Shown in pieces: positions 1-10,952 of a stretch of 64,000 nucleotides of DNA. The stretch's first letter is position 1. Each line of letters begins with the position of its first letter. The notes under the pieces were generated by a model. That model was not told the origin of the DNA and made no database searches. It saw only the letters and a program-made list of their open reading frames with translations. The stretch spans positions 1 to 64,000 of the forward strand of contig JAJGQC010000661.1 in NCBI GenBank assembly GCA_021014325.1, written 5' to 3'. This DNA comes from Plazaster borealis (taxonomy: Eukaryota; Echinodermata; Asteroidea; Forcipulatida; Labidiasteridae). The position numbers were made by a program, and so were the translations under genes.

Positions 1-690
1 TTGAGTTCTAACCTCACAACATAATGATTCTATTGGATTCATTGTGCCACAAAACATGTTTGACAGTTAATATGTATTTGTTATTGTCTTGTTAGAAAAT
101 ATGGATACGAATTGAAAATGATGGCCATTTTGGACGCCATCTTGGTTTTAGATACTTATGAGTTTTAAAATCTTGAAATAATTATTTTATCAGATTCCTT
201 GTGCTTCAGAACATATATTTAGACCCTTCATTTATATTTACAACATGTTTGGTTGCAAAGTTATGATAAGATTAAAAATGGTTGCCATTTTGACGCCAGT
301 TTGGACGCCACTTTGGATGCCGTCTTGGTTTTAGATACTTATGAGTTTTAAAATCTCAAAGTAATGATTCTATAAGATTCCTTGTGCCTCAAAACGTATA
401 TTTAGACCCTTCATTTATATTTAAAACGTGTCTGATTGCAAAGTTATGATAAGATTCGAAATGGTGGCCATTTTGGACGCCATTTTGGACGCCATCTTGG
501 TTTTAGATACTTATGAGTTTTAAAATCTCAAAATAATGATTCTATCAGATTCCTTGTGCCTCAAAACATATATTTCGACCCTTTATTTTTATTTACAACA
601 TGTCTGGTTGCAAAGTTATGATAAGATTAGAAAATGGCGGCCATTTTGGACGCCATCTTGGATTTTGGAGAGAGCTCCAGGGGGATTTTA
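1..690. repeat. Tandem repeat of about 175 bp, four degenerate copies
   Basis: Successive copies carry the same ordered blocks: TTTGGACGCCATCTTGG, then GATACTTATGAGTTTTAAAA, then GATTCCTTGTGCCTCAAAAC, then TGGTTGCAAAGTTATGATAAG. The block GATACTTATGAGTTTTAAAA recurs near 150, 333 and 507, giving a period of about 175-183 bp. The left end is cut by the window edge. The last copy ends near 660 at a GGATTTTGGAGAGAGC junction. No conserved reading frame is kept between copies. Confidence 0.8.
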
Positions 691-918
691 GGGGACTTTT
701 AGTATGTTATTCTAGACATATTCCTGGACCTGTCCTGAAAAAATCAGCTTGTTGTGAGCTATAGCCGGGTCAAAGCTAATGCTCTTGGCCTATTACTAAT
801 CATAATTGATTTGAATCTTTATTTTTTGTATTTTGGAAACCAACATTCAAGGCTAGATCCTCATAGTAATTTGACGAAAATGTTTTACTTTTGTATGTAT
901 GGGAAAGCTGTGAACTTC

Positions 919-2729
919 GGTAACTCGTGCTACGGGCAGAGGACATGCTATAAAATTACTCATTTTCTTTTGATCCTGTCCTAAAACTAAAACAAATCAA
1001 GTCAAACTGATTACATGGTAAGTAACTATTATGTTTGGGTTTATTATGGTCAACTTTCAAAAGATGTGCTCTTCTTAGTTTTACATTGACATGCGAAAAA
1101 CATGGTAACTCGTGCTACGGTAACTCGTGCTACAGTTTGTCCGGCCATTTAATATGTGCTATTATTTCACAAAATGTCAAAGTTTCTTATAAGCAACTAC
1201 TCAGCAACTGGTAAAATGGTCAAATACATCTATATATTCTTAAAGAAATAACACAATAACATTAAAACACTGAAACACTGTCAGGGGACTGTATGCGACA
1301 GCATATTGTAAAAATGCATGTGGGCCGACATACATACAAATGTGTGTAAAGGGAAAAATGAAATCATACATGTAGCCCTGTATAAACAGACCGGGAGATG
1401 AGAACATTATGACCACACAAAAACACCCGTTTTGATGGAAGAAAACATATATGTGCATCATATGAATGTTTTTGGGGGACAAGCACAGTAAATAATGAAA
1501 CCGGGACGCACTCAACACGTTCAAAAGCTAGAGGTTAATTATTATATAATTATTCCCCATTACATGGAGAGACATGTATTGGAATCCAAGACTTAAAAAA
1601 GCGTATGAGGCGTTAATATGTATTGTATAAAGTTCTTATTAGGAGGGGGAAAGATAGAACAGGTGTTGGTAGGGGTGGGGTTTGGATAAGATGGAAAGTG
1701 CGAGGAAGAGGGAGACAGACACTATCTAGAAGGTACTAAGGCCAAAATTGTTCTGGAGCGGGAAATTTGAAACCAAGTCCGGCGACAGGGGGGTGGGGGG
1801 TTTTTATGTTTGGAAAAGGAAAAGACAGTAATTGGTGTGGTCTCCGGTAATAAACCATTCCCTGACAGTTTTATGTTGATTTGTGGTATTCCAAGTAGTC
1901 AAAGCAATGGTTAGAACAGACCTTATGTTTGATGTTTCAATGCATCTACACGAAAGAAAGAGTGGGGGGGGGGGTTAAGGAGAAAAGGGAGGCTGGAAGG
2001 GGTTAAAAAAACTCACTTAAAAGAACTTTTATCCGGTGATAATATGTCGAGCCATTTTATGTATACCTTTAAATTTTTAGCCAAAAGGTTTTGTTCACAT
2101 GCCAGCCACATGCCCTGCCACATGCCCCCCATGACTCCCACATGCCCTGCCACATGCCCCCCCATGACTCCCACATGCCCTGCCACATGCCCCCCCATGA
2201 CTCCCACATGCCTCCCCCCATGACTCCCACATGCCCTGCCACATGCCCCCCCATGACTCCCACATGCCCTGCCACATGCCCCCCCCATGACTCCCACATG
2301 CCCTGCCACATGCCCCCCCCATGACTCCCACATGCCCTGCCACATGCCCCCCCATGACTCCCACATGCCTCCCCCCCATGACTCCCACATGGCCCCCACA
2401 TGCCTCAGTCATTACTCTTGCATGCACATAGTGCAGAAGAGAGCCCTCTGTTGTTGCCAAGTAACATTTGGTAAAATTAGCTGTATCCTCTTTCTGGTTC
2501 AGTGGAAAGTATATTGCGGTAACTCGTGCTACGTCGGTAACTCGTGCTACCGGTAACTCGTGCTACAGTTTTTAGCGGATCATAATTATGTGGTAGATAA
2601 TGCTTGACAGTTCAATTTATTTTAAATACTTGAGGCACCAATAGTAGAAGATAGATATTAATTGGCATCAATTAAAGTGCCATCATTTTATAATTATATT
2701 AAAAATGTATGTTTCGTAACTCGTGCTAC
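919..2729. repeat. Scattered 15-mer GGTAACTCGTGCTAC, seven copies
   Basis: The motif occurs at 919-933, 1104-1118, 1119-1133, 2518-2532, 2536-2550 and 2552-2566, with a one-base variant at 2715-2729. Two copies abut head to tail and three are spaced by 1-3 bases. No gene is seen between 690 and 2730 apart from the minisatellite at 2095-2410 and low-complexity G-rich or C-rich runs. Confidence 0.75.
2095..2410. repeat. 33-bp C-rich minisatellite
   Basis: The unit consists of CATGACTCCCA, CATGCCCTGCCA and CATGCCCCCC in order, about 33 bp, repeated about nine times with small length changes in the C runs. Because 33 is divisible by three, several frames on both strands stay open. The long reading frames here are therefore a by-product of the repeat and not evidence for protein. 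Confidence 0.9.
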
Positions 2730-2730
2730 A

Positions 2731-4585
2731 CCATATCTAAGGTACCTGAAAGTAAGCGATGAAAAAAAAAGTGAAGGATAATGGTTAAAATTTGATGGAT
2801 ATTTCTTGTACACCATATTTCATGGATATAAAATGTATCAACTATAATGCTTAAAAAAATGGGCCCATTTATAAAAATCTAAGTTTTATAGGTTTTTCCC
2901 CTTGAAAATACACTATCCGAACAAATTAATTTTTTTTAGACAAACTGTTCAGCAAATTAAAAAAAAAATTGAAGTTGATCCTGGCATGTGTTTGGAATAA
3001 TATGAAAGTGTAAAAAAACATGTAGGCACAATTTCATTTTTTTGAGTCATGTCCACTTTGGCGTGGAAATGCCCCTTAGACCAAGTTTCATTATGATTGT
3101 ACTAATACTTCGGGATATATACGACTTCAACAAGTGCACATTTAATGCCACGTCACGTGACCCCCGATGACGTCATTGATCTGAAACTTCACACATATGA
3201 TGGCTGCCTGACGATCAACATGCGTGTTAATAAACGAAGTGATTACACAAAACTTCTCCACACACATCTTCAAAAAGTCCATTTTGAACAGTTTTCAACC
3301 TGCCGCTAGAGGGCGCTCTTGTGTATCGTGATGTCATCGGTATTTTTTTAACTGCACACCCTTGCCGTACATTAACATCGTCGAAAGCATTTTCATAACA
3401 TTTAGCACTTTTGAATTACGAAGGCACTTCCGGTTTCGACCGAAGTAGAGGTCATGTGAGGTCACGCACACTGAATAAAATGAAGGCCTAATTTATCCCT
3501 ACCCAATCCTTCAAACAGAAACCTATGGTCTATTGTGGCTGATTTGATTTGAATTTTTGAATATTTAAAATAGAAACCTTTAAGATGACGTCTTGTGACA
3601 GGTGATGACGTCATCATGACATCATTGTTTTAGGATCATTATTCCACCAATGCCTTTCATCACTGAAAGTTTCATTGCAATTGCTCTTTAGAAACTATGC
3701 AAAATGCCGCTTAGAACGAATCGTTCGTTAATTCAATGACTTCGGAAGTCTGAAAAATAAAAATTTGTTATCACACTAATACTTCGGAGATATACGACTT
3801 CAAAAGTGAAAATGAATGACGTAACAATGCAAATCCACGGTGAACGCGTAAGCTGACCGCCTAATTTTCTTGCTAACCTGTACGCTTAAGCAAATTTGCT
3901 TACCGATAACAGCGCTATGAAATTGGCCCCCGATCTGTTTAAAAGTTCTGTTAAACTTTACAGACATCCAATAAGATTGCAAGATTTTCACTACATTGCA
4001 TGCCGAACATTATAAAGTAAAACAATTTTAGTCTGCTTAGACACAAATATGGAGTAATTCTTAATCTACTTGTGTATAATTTGAAAAGAATCCTAGGTGA
4101 ACAACATGACGCTTTGATGAGTCAGGAACAAGATTGATTTCTGCATTTCAGATACTTCATTCTTGTATAGGGCAAGGCAGATTTTTCTAAGTAAAACGCA
4201 AGACTATGAGTGAAAATTTGAATTAATACTGGAACATTTCAATGGGCACCAAGGCAATGACCGAGTGCATGGAGGCAATTGCGCCATTGGGCTTCTTGAA
4301 GAATCAGGCCTCATGATTCACAGGAATTACAAAATATACACAACAATACTCAGCCAACTTAGAAAAAAAAGGACAAAGCTACTCGCTACATTACATAAAC
4401 AGCCACATAAGACCGTAGATGACAAAGATCTGTTTATGCAGTAAAAATCTTTGAATTAAACTCATAGCTTTGGTAAATAACTTTACCAATTTGTAAACAG
4501 CAAACACTCTCATGCCTAGGTGGTTTTAAGAGTCCATGTAAACAGACCTTTTTACAATAAGTAAAACTCACTACGTGAGACTTAC
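2731..4585. other. Gene-free stretch with decayed repeats
   Basis: No convincing exon is seen. The stretch has several GTGACGTCAT-like motifs between 3150 and 3630 and two similar segments containing ACTTCGG(G/A)(A)GATATACGACTTCAA near 3105 and 3780. At 3848-3935 there is a fragment of the GGGCCC-ended miniature element that appears elsewhere in the window, ending in GCTATGAAATTGGCCCC. Function is unknown. Confidence 0.5.
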
Positions 4586-4728
4586 CTTAATATCCTAGTA
4601 TTGAATGAATTACAAAGTTGAACTGAAGTAGCTAGAGGCAGTGAGAAGATGACGTATTTGAATTCATGATGATGCTGCATCTCAAGAGCTCTCTTCAGTA
4701 AGGCTGGCGCATCATCGTCTTGAGTGTT
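4586..4728 (-). CDS. Orphan internal exon, unknown protein
   Basis: The minus strand has a textbook acceptor (TTTCTGTTTATAG) before 4728 and a textbook donor (TTAAG then GTAAGTC) after 4586. The 143-bp interval is open in only one frame, encoding about 47 residues that begin NTQDDDAPALLKRALEMQ and include FKYVIFSLPLATS. The other two frames hit stops early. Partner exons were not identified with confidence; a short open segment near 4070-4130 could be downstream. The protein family is not recognised. Both splice sites plus a single open frame make a real exon more likely than chance. Confidence 0.45.
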
Positions 4729-5153
4729 CTATAAACAGAAATTCAAAGGACAAAATTAATGCATGAATTATATACGATACGGAAGTCTGAAAAATAAAAA
4801 TAAAAACAAAAACTTTAACGAAAACAAAGGGCTGTTCTGCTGCGCTGCGCTGCGAAACAGCTAATTACTATTTAATGAGTAAGATTTGCATGTTTGGCCC
4901 AATCTTTGAAAAAGGCCACTTTTACAATTTGCGCTGTGTGCCAATTTTTTTTACAGTGCAAACTTTGTTTTCTTGCATGATTTTTAACTACAATCTACAA
5001 TTTCATTGACCTCTGCTGTCAGCAAGCTGATGTTCGTGAAATTCAACCTGATTTTGTTTGTGCTCACCCTACAACTAATTCAAAATATAATTAAATGTAT
5101 TAAAATCTAAAATCTCTTTCATATTCGCCTCCCCCCCCCCAAAAAAAATCCTG

Positions 5154-5443
5154 GTTACGGATGCTTATACGATGTTAAAAAGGCGTCTCTTGCACATAAA
5201 TAGTGCCTTTTGGGAGGTGGAATATTTTTGAAAATGAAGGCCCAATTCAACCAGACGCCTGTTTTTAACATCAGGGAATTGTTGACATCGGGGTTGGGGA
5301 ATCGCCAATCTATTTCACAATGACCTCCGCCACCCATTCACAACGGTCCCATTCTCGAGGTAGCGGAGGTCATTGGCCTTTCCGGTTCACACAGTTTTAA
5401 ATAAGACGAGACGCCTTTTCAACATCGTATAAGCATCCATAAC
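5154..5443. mobile_element. Miniature inverted-repeat element, 290 bp
   Basis: The ends are inverted copies of each other over about 36 bp. The left end begins GTTACGGATGCTTATACGAT and the right end, read in reverse complement, begins GTTATGGATGCTTATACGAT. There is no transposase frame inside. The family is not recognised. The left flank is a C10A8 low-complexity run. Confidence 0.8.
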
Positions 5444-5879
5444 TAAGAGATTGTTTGTGTGTGTGTTTTAGTGTGTCCTAAGGAAATTAACTATAGGGCC
5501 TTATATTGCACAGTTTTAGAAATCATTGTAAGTTTCAGAGAAGACCAACTTTTTTATTTCAGATAAATTCTCTTAGAAGTATAAATAAATACATGAACAT
5601 TGATAGGAAATTTATAGATTGACCTTGAATACAATGTTTCCAGTTGAACCAATAATTAATTTGATCTACAAAGTAGACCCCAATCAATAAATATTAATTA
5701 TACCAGTCCATACATGTTTTTACTATATCTATATAAATACAAATTATCTAAAATAATTATATGTGTACAAATTTCTTATGAGAAGTACCTTCCAGACTCC
5801 ATGTGTAATAGTGAAGCTTCTTTGTTGCATTAACCATTCTGAACATTATGGTGAACATTGTTTCAAAGCATACTTTATG

Positions 5880-5994
5880 TTCCGACACCCCTATGTTCCA
5901 ACAATGCTGGTATATTTTCCTATTCCTAACCCTAACCCTAACCCTAACCCTATGTAAATCATGAGGGGGTTGTCAGAACATAGGGGTGTCGGAA
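5880..5994. repeat. Telomere-like repeat inside a perfect inverted repeat
   Basis: Bases 5925-5952 are four to five copies of CCCTAA, the animal telomere repeat. They lie between TTCCGACACCCCTATGTTC at 5880-5898 and its exact 19-base reverse complement at 5976-5994. The whole 115-bp unit can fold as a hairpin with the telomeric run in the loop. Confidence 0.8.
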
Positions 5995-6011
5995 TATAGA
6001 GCAGTCCCCCT

Positions 6012-6366
6012 TTAAAGGCACTGTACACGTTTGGTAATTACTCAAAATATATATTAGCATAAAAACTTACTTGGTAACGAGCAACGGAGAGCTGTTGATA
6101 GTATAAAACATTGAGAAACGACTCCTCTGAAGTAACGTAGTTTTTGAGAAAGAGGTAATTTCTCACTAAAATAATAAAAACTTCTTGCAAGAAGTTTTTA
6201 TTCCTAACTGAAAGCACACTGTTTTGTACCACAAGGGTGTATTTCCTTTCATCATTTTCTTGCAACTTCGATGACCAATTGAGCCCAAATTTTCACAGGC
6301 TTGTTATTTTATGCACATGTTGGGATTCACCAAGTGAGATCTTGTCCTGGCAGATAAAGGGTTTAC
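6012..6366. mobile_element. TTAA-type miniature element, right end lost
   Basis: It starts at TTAA followed by AGGCACTGTACACG, and its body matches the element at 46866-47236 almost throughout, including the CTTCTTGCAAGAAG hairpin. The right terminal repeat present in that copy (ending GTGCCT then TTAA) is missing here, so this copy is truncated near 6366. TTAA boundaries resemble piggyBac-derived miniature elements, but no transposase is present to confirm this. Confidence 0.7.
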
Positions 6367-6599
6367 AGTGGGTGACTTGATTAATAAACAGGGTGCATTT
6401 TTAAACATTCCTCCTTTTCTTAACAATAAGTCTGGGTAGTTTACAGTTCCTCAAGTTCATGAGACACATAATATTGCAGAAGTACGTATTCATAGGCAGA
6501 GTAAAGCAATTTCACATTTTGGATCCCAATATTCCCCTGTCTCTGAAGAGCTCAATTAATTCCATTTTCAAACTTTGTTGTTATCTGTCTAATTTGTCA

Positions 6600-6835
6600 G
6601 ATCCTCTTGTTCATTAAATCCATATATCCCCTTAGGTAGCTTAACTGATCAAGATACTAGTTGGTTTTGATGTTGTTGTTGCTGTTGAAATATATGAACG
6701 TTTTACACCCGAGTCTGTATTTGGTAAAAGTAAGGATTATTTGTGTCAAAAACATTACAATTTTTGCCTTCTCATATCCCCTTATAGGTAGCTTAACTGA
6801 TCAAGATATTAGCTGAAAAACGTTTATTTTGCTGC

Positions 6836-6869
<34 letters not shown>

Positions 6870-6910
6870 GCTGTTGTTGTTGTTGTTGTTGAAATATGAA
6901 CAAACATAAG
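6600..6910. repeat. Tandem duplication with (GTT)n microsatellite
   Basis: Two adjacent copies share CCCCTTA(TA)GGTAGCTTAACTGATCAAGATA followed by a GTT-rich run and GAAATATGAAC. The second copy has expanded its run to about 60 bases of GTT/GCT. Between the copies, 6711-6746 matches 7798-7833 inside the nuclease exon downstream. Confidence 0.75.
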
Positions 6911-7601
6911 GACCTTTTACCACTGTGTTTTGAGCTTCAATTTATTAGAAACCCTATATTTTAACTAGATTTTAAGAAATTATTACCTCCTGGCATGGAT
7001 TTGCAAAGAAATGGGTATGATTGTTCAAACAAAACCTTTTTTTAAACTGTTTTGAAACAAATTCATGAATTTGTACAAGTGAACTGTGATCAAACTAGCC
7101 ACTGTGGTCACCAAAAGGGACATGTCTTATGAAAACAATATTTGATAGTCCTATCACAAACTGCTGCTTAATAATTTAAAAGGTCACCGGTTGCAGGTGG
7201 CTACTTTTCATGGGTCCCCTTCATCAGTGGCCACATAATACAATCTTTACAATAAATGCTTTATGTTCATCAGCAGGGGAAGTGAGAATGTAACATCTAT
7301 TGACTTCAGTATCAGTTTTACTATTTGGTGGAGGGATGCCACTTTATATTGGTATGAAACATGAACAAGATGACGTTTGCTGAAACTAGAAGTACTATGA
7401 CATTACAAATGGTTTGTAACTGAATGTAATAAAGGAACACATTTAGATTTGTGTCAACATGAATGGGTTCATTCACAGTAATTTCAAACAGTCATTCAAA
7501 CTGAAGTAGTTAAATGTTCCTAATAATCTTACTGTACTTGTGATTTACTGGAGATGAAGGAGATCAATAAATGTGACTATAATCCATTTAAACATTTTTG
7601 T

Positions 7602-7960
7602 TTATTGCTCAAATTTTTTAGATCTTGTACAGATTTCAGCAAGCAGCTCTGGAAGAACTATATTCTTGTGGGTAGATTTTTCCTTCTCTATTACAACTCC
7701 ACAGAATTTGTCATCCTTATATTTTCTCTGGATAAATAAATCTTTCAATGTATAAACAACAAAATCACAGTAGTTGGTACAGGTTAAAAACATGTGAGTC
7801 TGTATTTGGTAAAAGTAAGGATGATTTGTGTCTAAAAATAAACCATCATCACCATCCTTCAGAAAACTGACTCTACTTGTAACATTTCCCTCTCTGATAG
7901 TGTATGGACATTTTATTTCTAAAACCCCTTTCCACAACAACAACAATTGACTATACCATC
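7602..7960 (-). CDS. Last exon: YqaJ nuclease core with E-x-K motif
   Basis: The frame containing GVLEIKCPYTIREG runs to a stop at 7602-7604 and includes DTNHPYFYQIQTHMFLT and TNYCDFVVYT, typical of the conserved C-terminal half of YqaJ-like domains. The upstream motif DGIVNCCCCGKG is one base out of frame with it. One more G in the four-G run at 7925-7928 (minus-strand sense) would fuse the two. The exon's upstream edge is directly against the inverted-repeat element at 7961-8155, so a normal acceptor cannot be seen. Confidence 0.65.
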
Positions 7961-8155
7961 TGGGCCCAATTTCATAAAGCTGTTTAGCAGAAAATTCTGC
8001 TAAGCAAATTTCTTTGCTAAGCAAGAAATGAGTGGGGTACCAGTCACATCAATGGTAACTGTACGGTATTTTGGCTGCTAACCTATTTTTCCTAAGCAAG
8101 AGTTTTCTGTGCTTAGCAAGTTTTTGTGCTTACATGCTTTATGAAATTGGGCCCA
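7961..8155. mobile_element. GGGCCC-ended miniature inverted-repeat element
   Basis: The element starts TGGGCCCAATTTCATAAAGC and ends with the exact reverse complement. The interior is full of GCTTAGCA-type words and has no coding frame. Related copies in this window lie at 16151-16325, 16746-16987, 17472-17663 and 58434-58626, with fragments at 3848-3935 and 45969-45995. No clear target-site duplication was found. It sits exactly beside the DGIV segment of the nuclease exon. Confidence 0.9.
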
Positions 8156-8251
8156 GGTGAGGCCCCCAAATATGCAAACTCTGGATGAATAAATAACCCT
8201 GACAAATTAACATTAAAAGACTGATGGCATTGTTTCTGTTTCCATACATAC

Positions 8252-8575
8252 TTGCTGCACCTTCATGTGATTTACCCCACATTATTGGTTGAGTTCGAAC
8301 TATTGGTTGGTCCTGTGGATAGCATATTGATTTCAGTAGAGAAATGGACGGATTGCTGAAACTTGTATTGACTGCCCTTTTCATATTGGATGCTGTGATA
8401 CGCCCTGCCTTGAAGATTTGCCATGATGAATTATCTGATTGTCCCCTTGTTTGCTTCTCTATGTCATGTGCTTCTTCGTTGCTGATCGATATGGATGAAA
8501 ACATGTCTTCCGATTTGAGCTTCGCTTCTTCATCGTCAAGAAAGCCATGGATAAGCTTGAGCTTACTGAGATCAC
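8252..8575 (-). CDS. Exon with N-terminal half of YqaJ domain
   Basis: The acceptor TATTTAG precedes 8575 and the donor AA|GTATGT follows 8252. The 108 codons start GDLSKLKLIHGFLDDEEAKL and contain QTRGQSDNSSWQIFKAGRIT and MWGKSHEGAA. The pattern Q-x-W-x(4)-R-x-GR-I-T-A-S followed about 50 residues later by WG-x-x-HE is characteristic of the YqaJ/lambda-exonuclease N-terminal half. The histidine-glutamate pair is intact. Confidence 0.7.
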
Positions 8576-8851
8576 CTAAATAAAATAAATAAAAACACAT
8601 AAATACTGTAGCTTCATCCGTATAAATGCCGTGCTTACACTTGACTTATTTGGGGGTGAAGTAAAGAATTATCAAGTCCAATGAATAACAACATGCTAAT
8701 TGCCCAAGCTGTGTTTACCATAACCAAATGAAAAAATCTAAATTCCCAAAGATCACAGTATACAGGTTTAGTTTGAAGAAGGCCTGATACAGTGTCTTGA
8801 AGAGATTAACATGAGTTACCAATAAAACCAATACAGAGTAATTTAACATAC

Positions 8852-9058
8852 CGCACTGGATGCTTGTAGATATTTCTACTTCATTGTCTGCATTTTGGGG
8901 CTGATTGGAGAGACCCCACGCCTGACCCAAACCACTGTCCGGAAAGACATCCATTAGACTTTGAACTTTCGCCCTCAGATCTTCCTCCGACCACTCGAAC
9001 CTGTCAGTTGAATGCCTCGGATAAAATTTCAAGTTTTCAACTTTTTCAGCATTGTCCA
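8852..9058 (-). CDS. Linker exon of the SWIM/YqaJ gene
   Basis: The acceptor TTAACAG precedes 9058 and the donor GCG|GTATGT follows 8852. The exon encodes DNAEKVENLKFYPRHSTDRF, then WSEEDLRAKVQSLMDVFPDS and a short acidic tail. No fold is recognised. It lies between the SWIM finger and the nuclease domain, where this family has a variable linker. Confidence 0.55.
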
Positions 9059-9436
9059 CTGTTAATAAATTATATTTAAATGCAAGGTGTTAAATTCTTT
9101 TATTTTCAGGGATTGGTAATTTTAAACTTTGATCTGAATTTAGATGTTTGAAAAAATAGCTGATAAACTCATTTTAAAAAATCTTATTTGGATCCTAGTT
9201 TCAGACCTTTTTGTCAGCAATGACCCGCATCTCTACATTTTAGTTAAACAGACTTCATGACTCACATATCCCATCTTGTTTTTGATACCATTTTGCAGTA
9301 TTTGGCTCTAAATTCTTTTGCTTAAAAAAAGGTATGGTAGGTTTTTTAATGTATCATCTTGGATACCTAATAATTAACAGTAAATAGTGAACAAATGTAA
9401 GCACCCCAGTTGTCTCAATTAAAAAAATTTGTTCAC

Positions 9437-9614
9437 CTGAAGAGTACTTTGACTTTGAAACCTTGATGTTTTCCAATGGCTGCATTTCCAGAGTTTTTTG
9501 CCTTGGAACATTCCATTTAGACTTTGTTGAGGTTCTTGAGGGAAAGCAACCTCGCCTTTTACATCTTCTAAACAGAAAAGCACTGCACCGACATGGCTGC
9601 ATTTGGACGCAAGC
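9437..9614 (-). CDS. Second SWIM half-finger exon, frameshifted
   Basis: The acceptor TTTCTTGTAG precedes 9614 and the donor TTCAG|GTGAAC follows 9437. The first frame reads LASKCSHVGAVLFCLEDVKG, giving the C-x-H half of the SWIM finger. The rest of the family signature (TSTKSKWNVPRQKTLEMQPL and ENIKVSKSKY) continues in another frame. A one-base indel in the AAAAGGCGAGG stretch accounts for the shift. It is either a true lesion or a sequencing indel. Confidence 0.6.
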
Positions 9615-10075
9615 CTACAAGAAAGAGTAAAATAGATGAATTTTTTTTAGGATGCGTGCAAGTATTATAATTATCAAATGCTTGCTGTGATCCCATTCTG
9701 ATGCTAGCATGGTGGACAGAACCGTTTTGCCCAGACTACAGGGGATGCAGTGCTACACAAGAATCGGAATTGGATTACCGATTAAAAAAATCTGAAGTTA
9801 GCTAAATAGAGTCTACGAGTCAAACAAGATTTACATCTCTTATACCCTTATATTTCAATTAATGGTCAAACAAACATAAAGACATCCAGTTTCCAGCATA
9901 GGCTACCCCTTTTCTTCTTTATAATCAACCCCCCCACCCCCAAAAAAACAAAAAATAAACAAACCAAACAAACAACCAACAAACTTTAACAAAATATATT
10001 ACAAAAACCAACACCCTAACAAACAAACCATGGAAAATTATTTCAGTATTAATGTAGAGTTAAACAAATATTCAC

Positions 10076-10192
10076 CCCACTGGACATTGGCAAGTGCTAC
10101 TGATGATTGTTGAGCTTTCTGTCATCTTCACCATGACCTCATATTCTTTTCCCCATAGACTGTGCAAGTCTCGCGCATATTTGAACTTCCGG
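10076..10192 (-). CDS. First SWIM half-finger exon
   Basis: The donor GTGGG|GTGAATA after 10076 is in correct phase with the next exon, producing CQCPVG-LASKCSHVGAVLF across the junction. The open frame upstream reads FKYARDLHSLWGKEYEVMV, then KMTESSTIISSTCQCPVG. The 5' edge is uncertain because no strong acceptor is visible upstream of 10192. Confidence 0.55.
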
Positions 10193-10429
10193 GACCATTG
10201 TGGTCCCAACCATATGGAGATTTACATGGGCAAGATTTTGTTTTGTCAATTATTTTAGTTTAACGTGGTTTATGACCATGAAAAATATATATGTTGTTGG
10301 GAATGTAAAATACTTAGTTATAAAAAATATGAAAGTAAAATCAATTCAACAATATAACGAAGAAAACCCTAGAAATAAACTTGATCTCAGCTTCCGGTTA
10401 CTGCCAAAAACTAAGAATTTTGTGCTCAC

Positions 10430-10489
10430 CTCCGATCACAAAACTTATGTAAATGCTTGTTTTGGATGCGCGATGATAATCGCCAGATG
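10430..10489 (-). CDS. Small candidate exon upstream of the SWIM exons
   Basis: A strong acceptor (TTTCAATTACAG) and a strong donor (CGGAG|GTGAGC) bound 60 bases. Two frames are open: one reads SGDYHRASKTSIYISFVIG and the other VIWRLSSRIQNKHLHKFCDR. Which one is used depends on the upstream donor, which could not be fixed. Confidence 0.4.
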
Positions 10490-10876
10490 CTGTAATTGAA
10501 ACGAGAAGCCTTTTCATTGCAGTATATGGTCGTTGAGGCGTCAGCGTCCTCTATAAACTGCGTCAAGCGTTAATTTTACGCCCGTGTGACCTTCGCGAAT
10601 CCTCATAGGGGGTTTCTGAAAAGTTAAGATCAAATAAGTATCCTTGTCTCCAGAGTTTGAATTTTGTTTCAATAATAATTAACACATTATTGGTGTATTT
10701 ATTACAAAAACTAAAACTGATTGTATAAAAATGTAATGAGTATTTTGTTGTTCAGAGTTTGTCATTAGATATAATTTAAAATAAAGAATTGATTTTTAGG
10801 GAAAAAAAGTTCTTCGTTTGACGTGTTTTCTCGTTCCGATACGCACGAGACTTGCACAGTCTATTGCGACGCATAC

Positions 10877-10952
10877 ACTTTCCCCTTGAAGCAAATAATA
10901 TGCCCATCCTGTGAGAGAGACAATAATAAACTTCCAATTCCATTGACAGTTT
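10877..10952 (-). CDS. Small candidate exon (DGHIICFKGKV)
   Basis: The acceptor ACTTTTGCAG precedes 10952 and a donor candidate AAAGT|GTATGC follows 10877. Joined in phase 1 to the exon ending at 11266 it reads ETVNGIGSLLLSLSQDGHII then CFKGKV. Related SWIM/YqaJ genes carry a similar KGKV-type strand before the finger. The frame closes with TAG shortly after the proposed donor. Confidence 0.4.

Noticed and set aside
2013..2460. Long overlapping frames rich in Met/Trp/Gly/His
   Set aside because: Created by the 33-bp repeat length; no start or splice context and no family resemblance.
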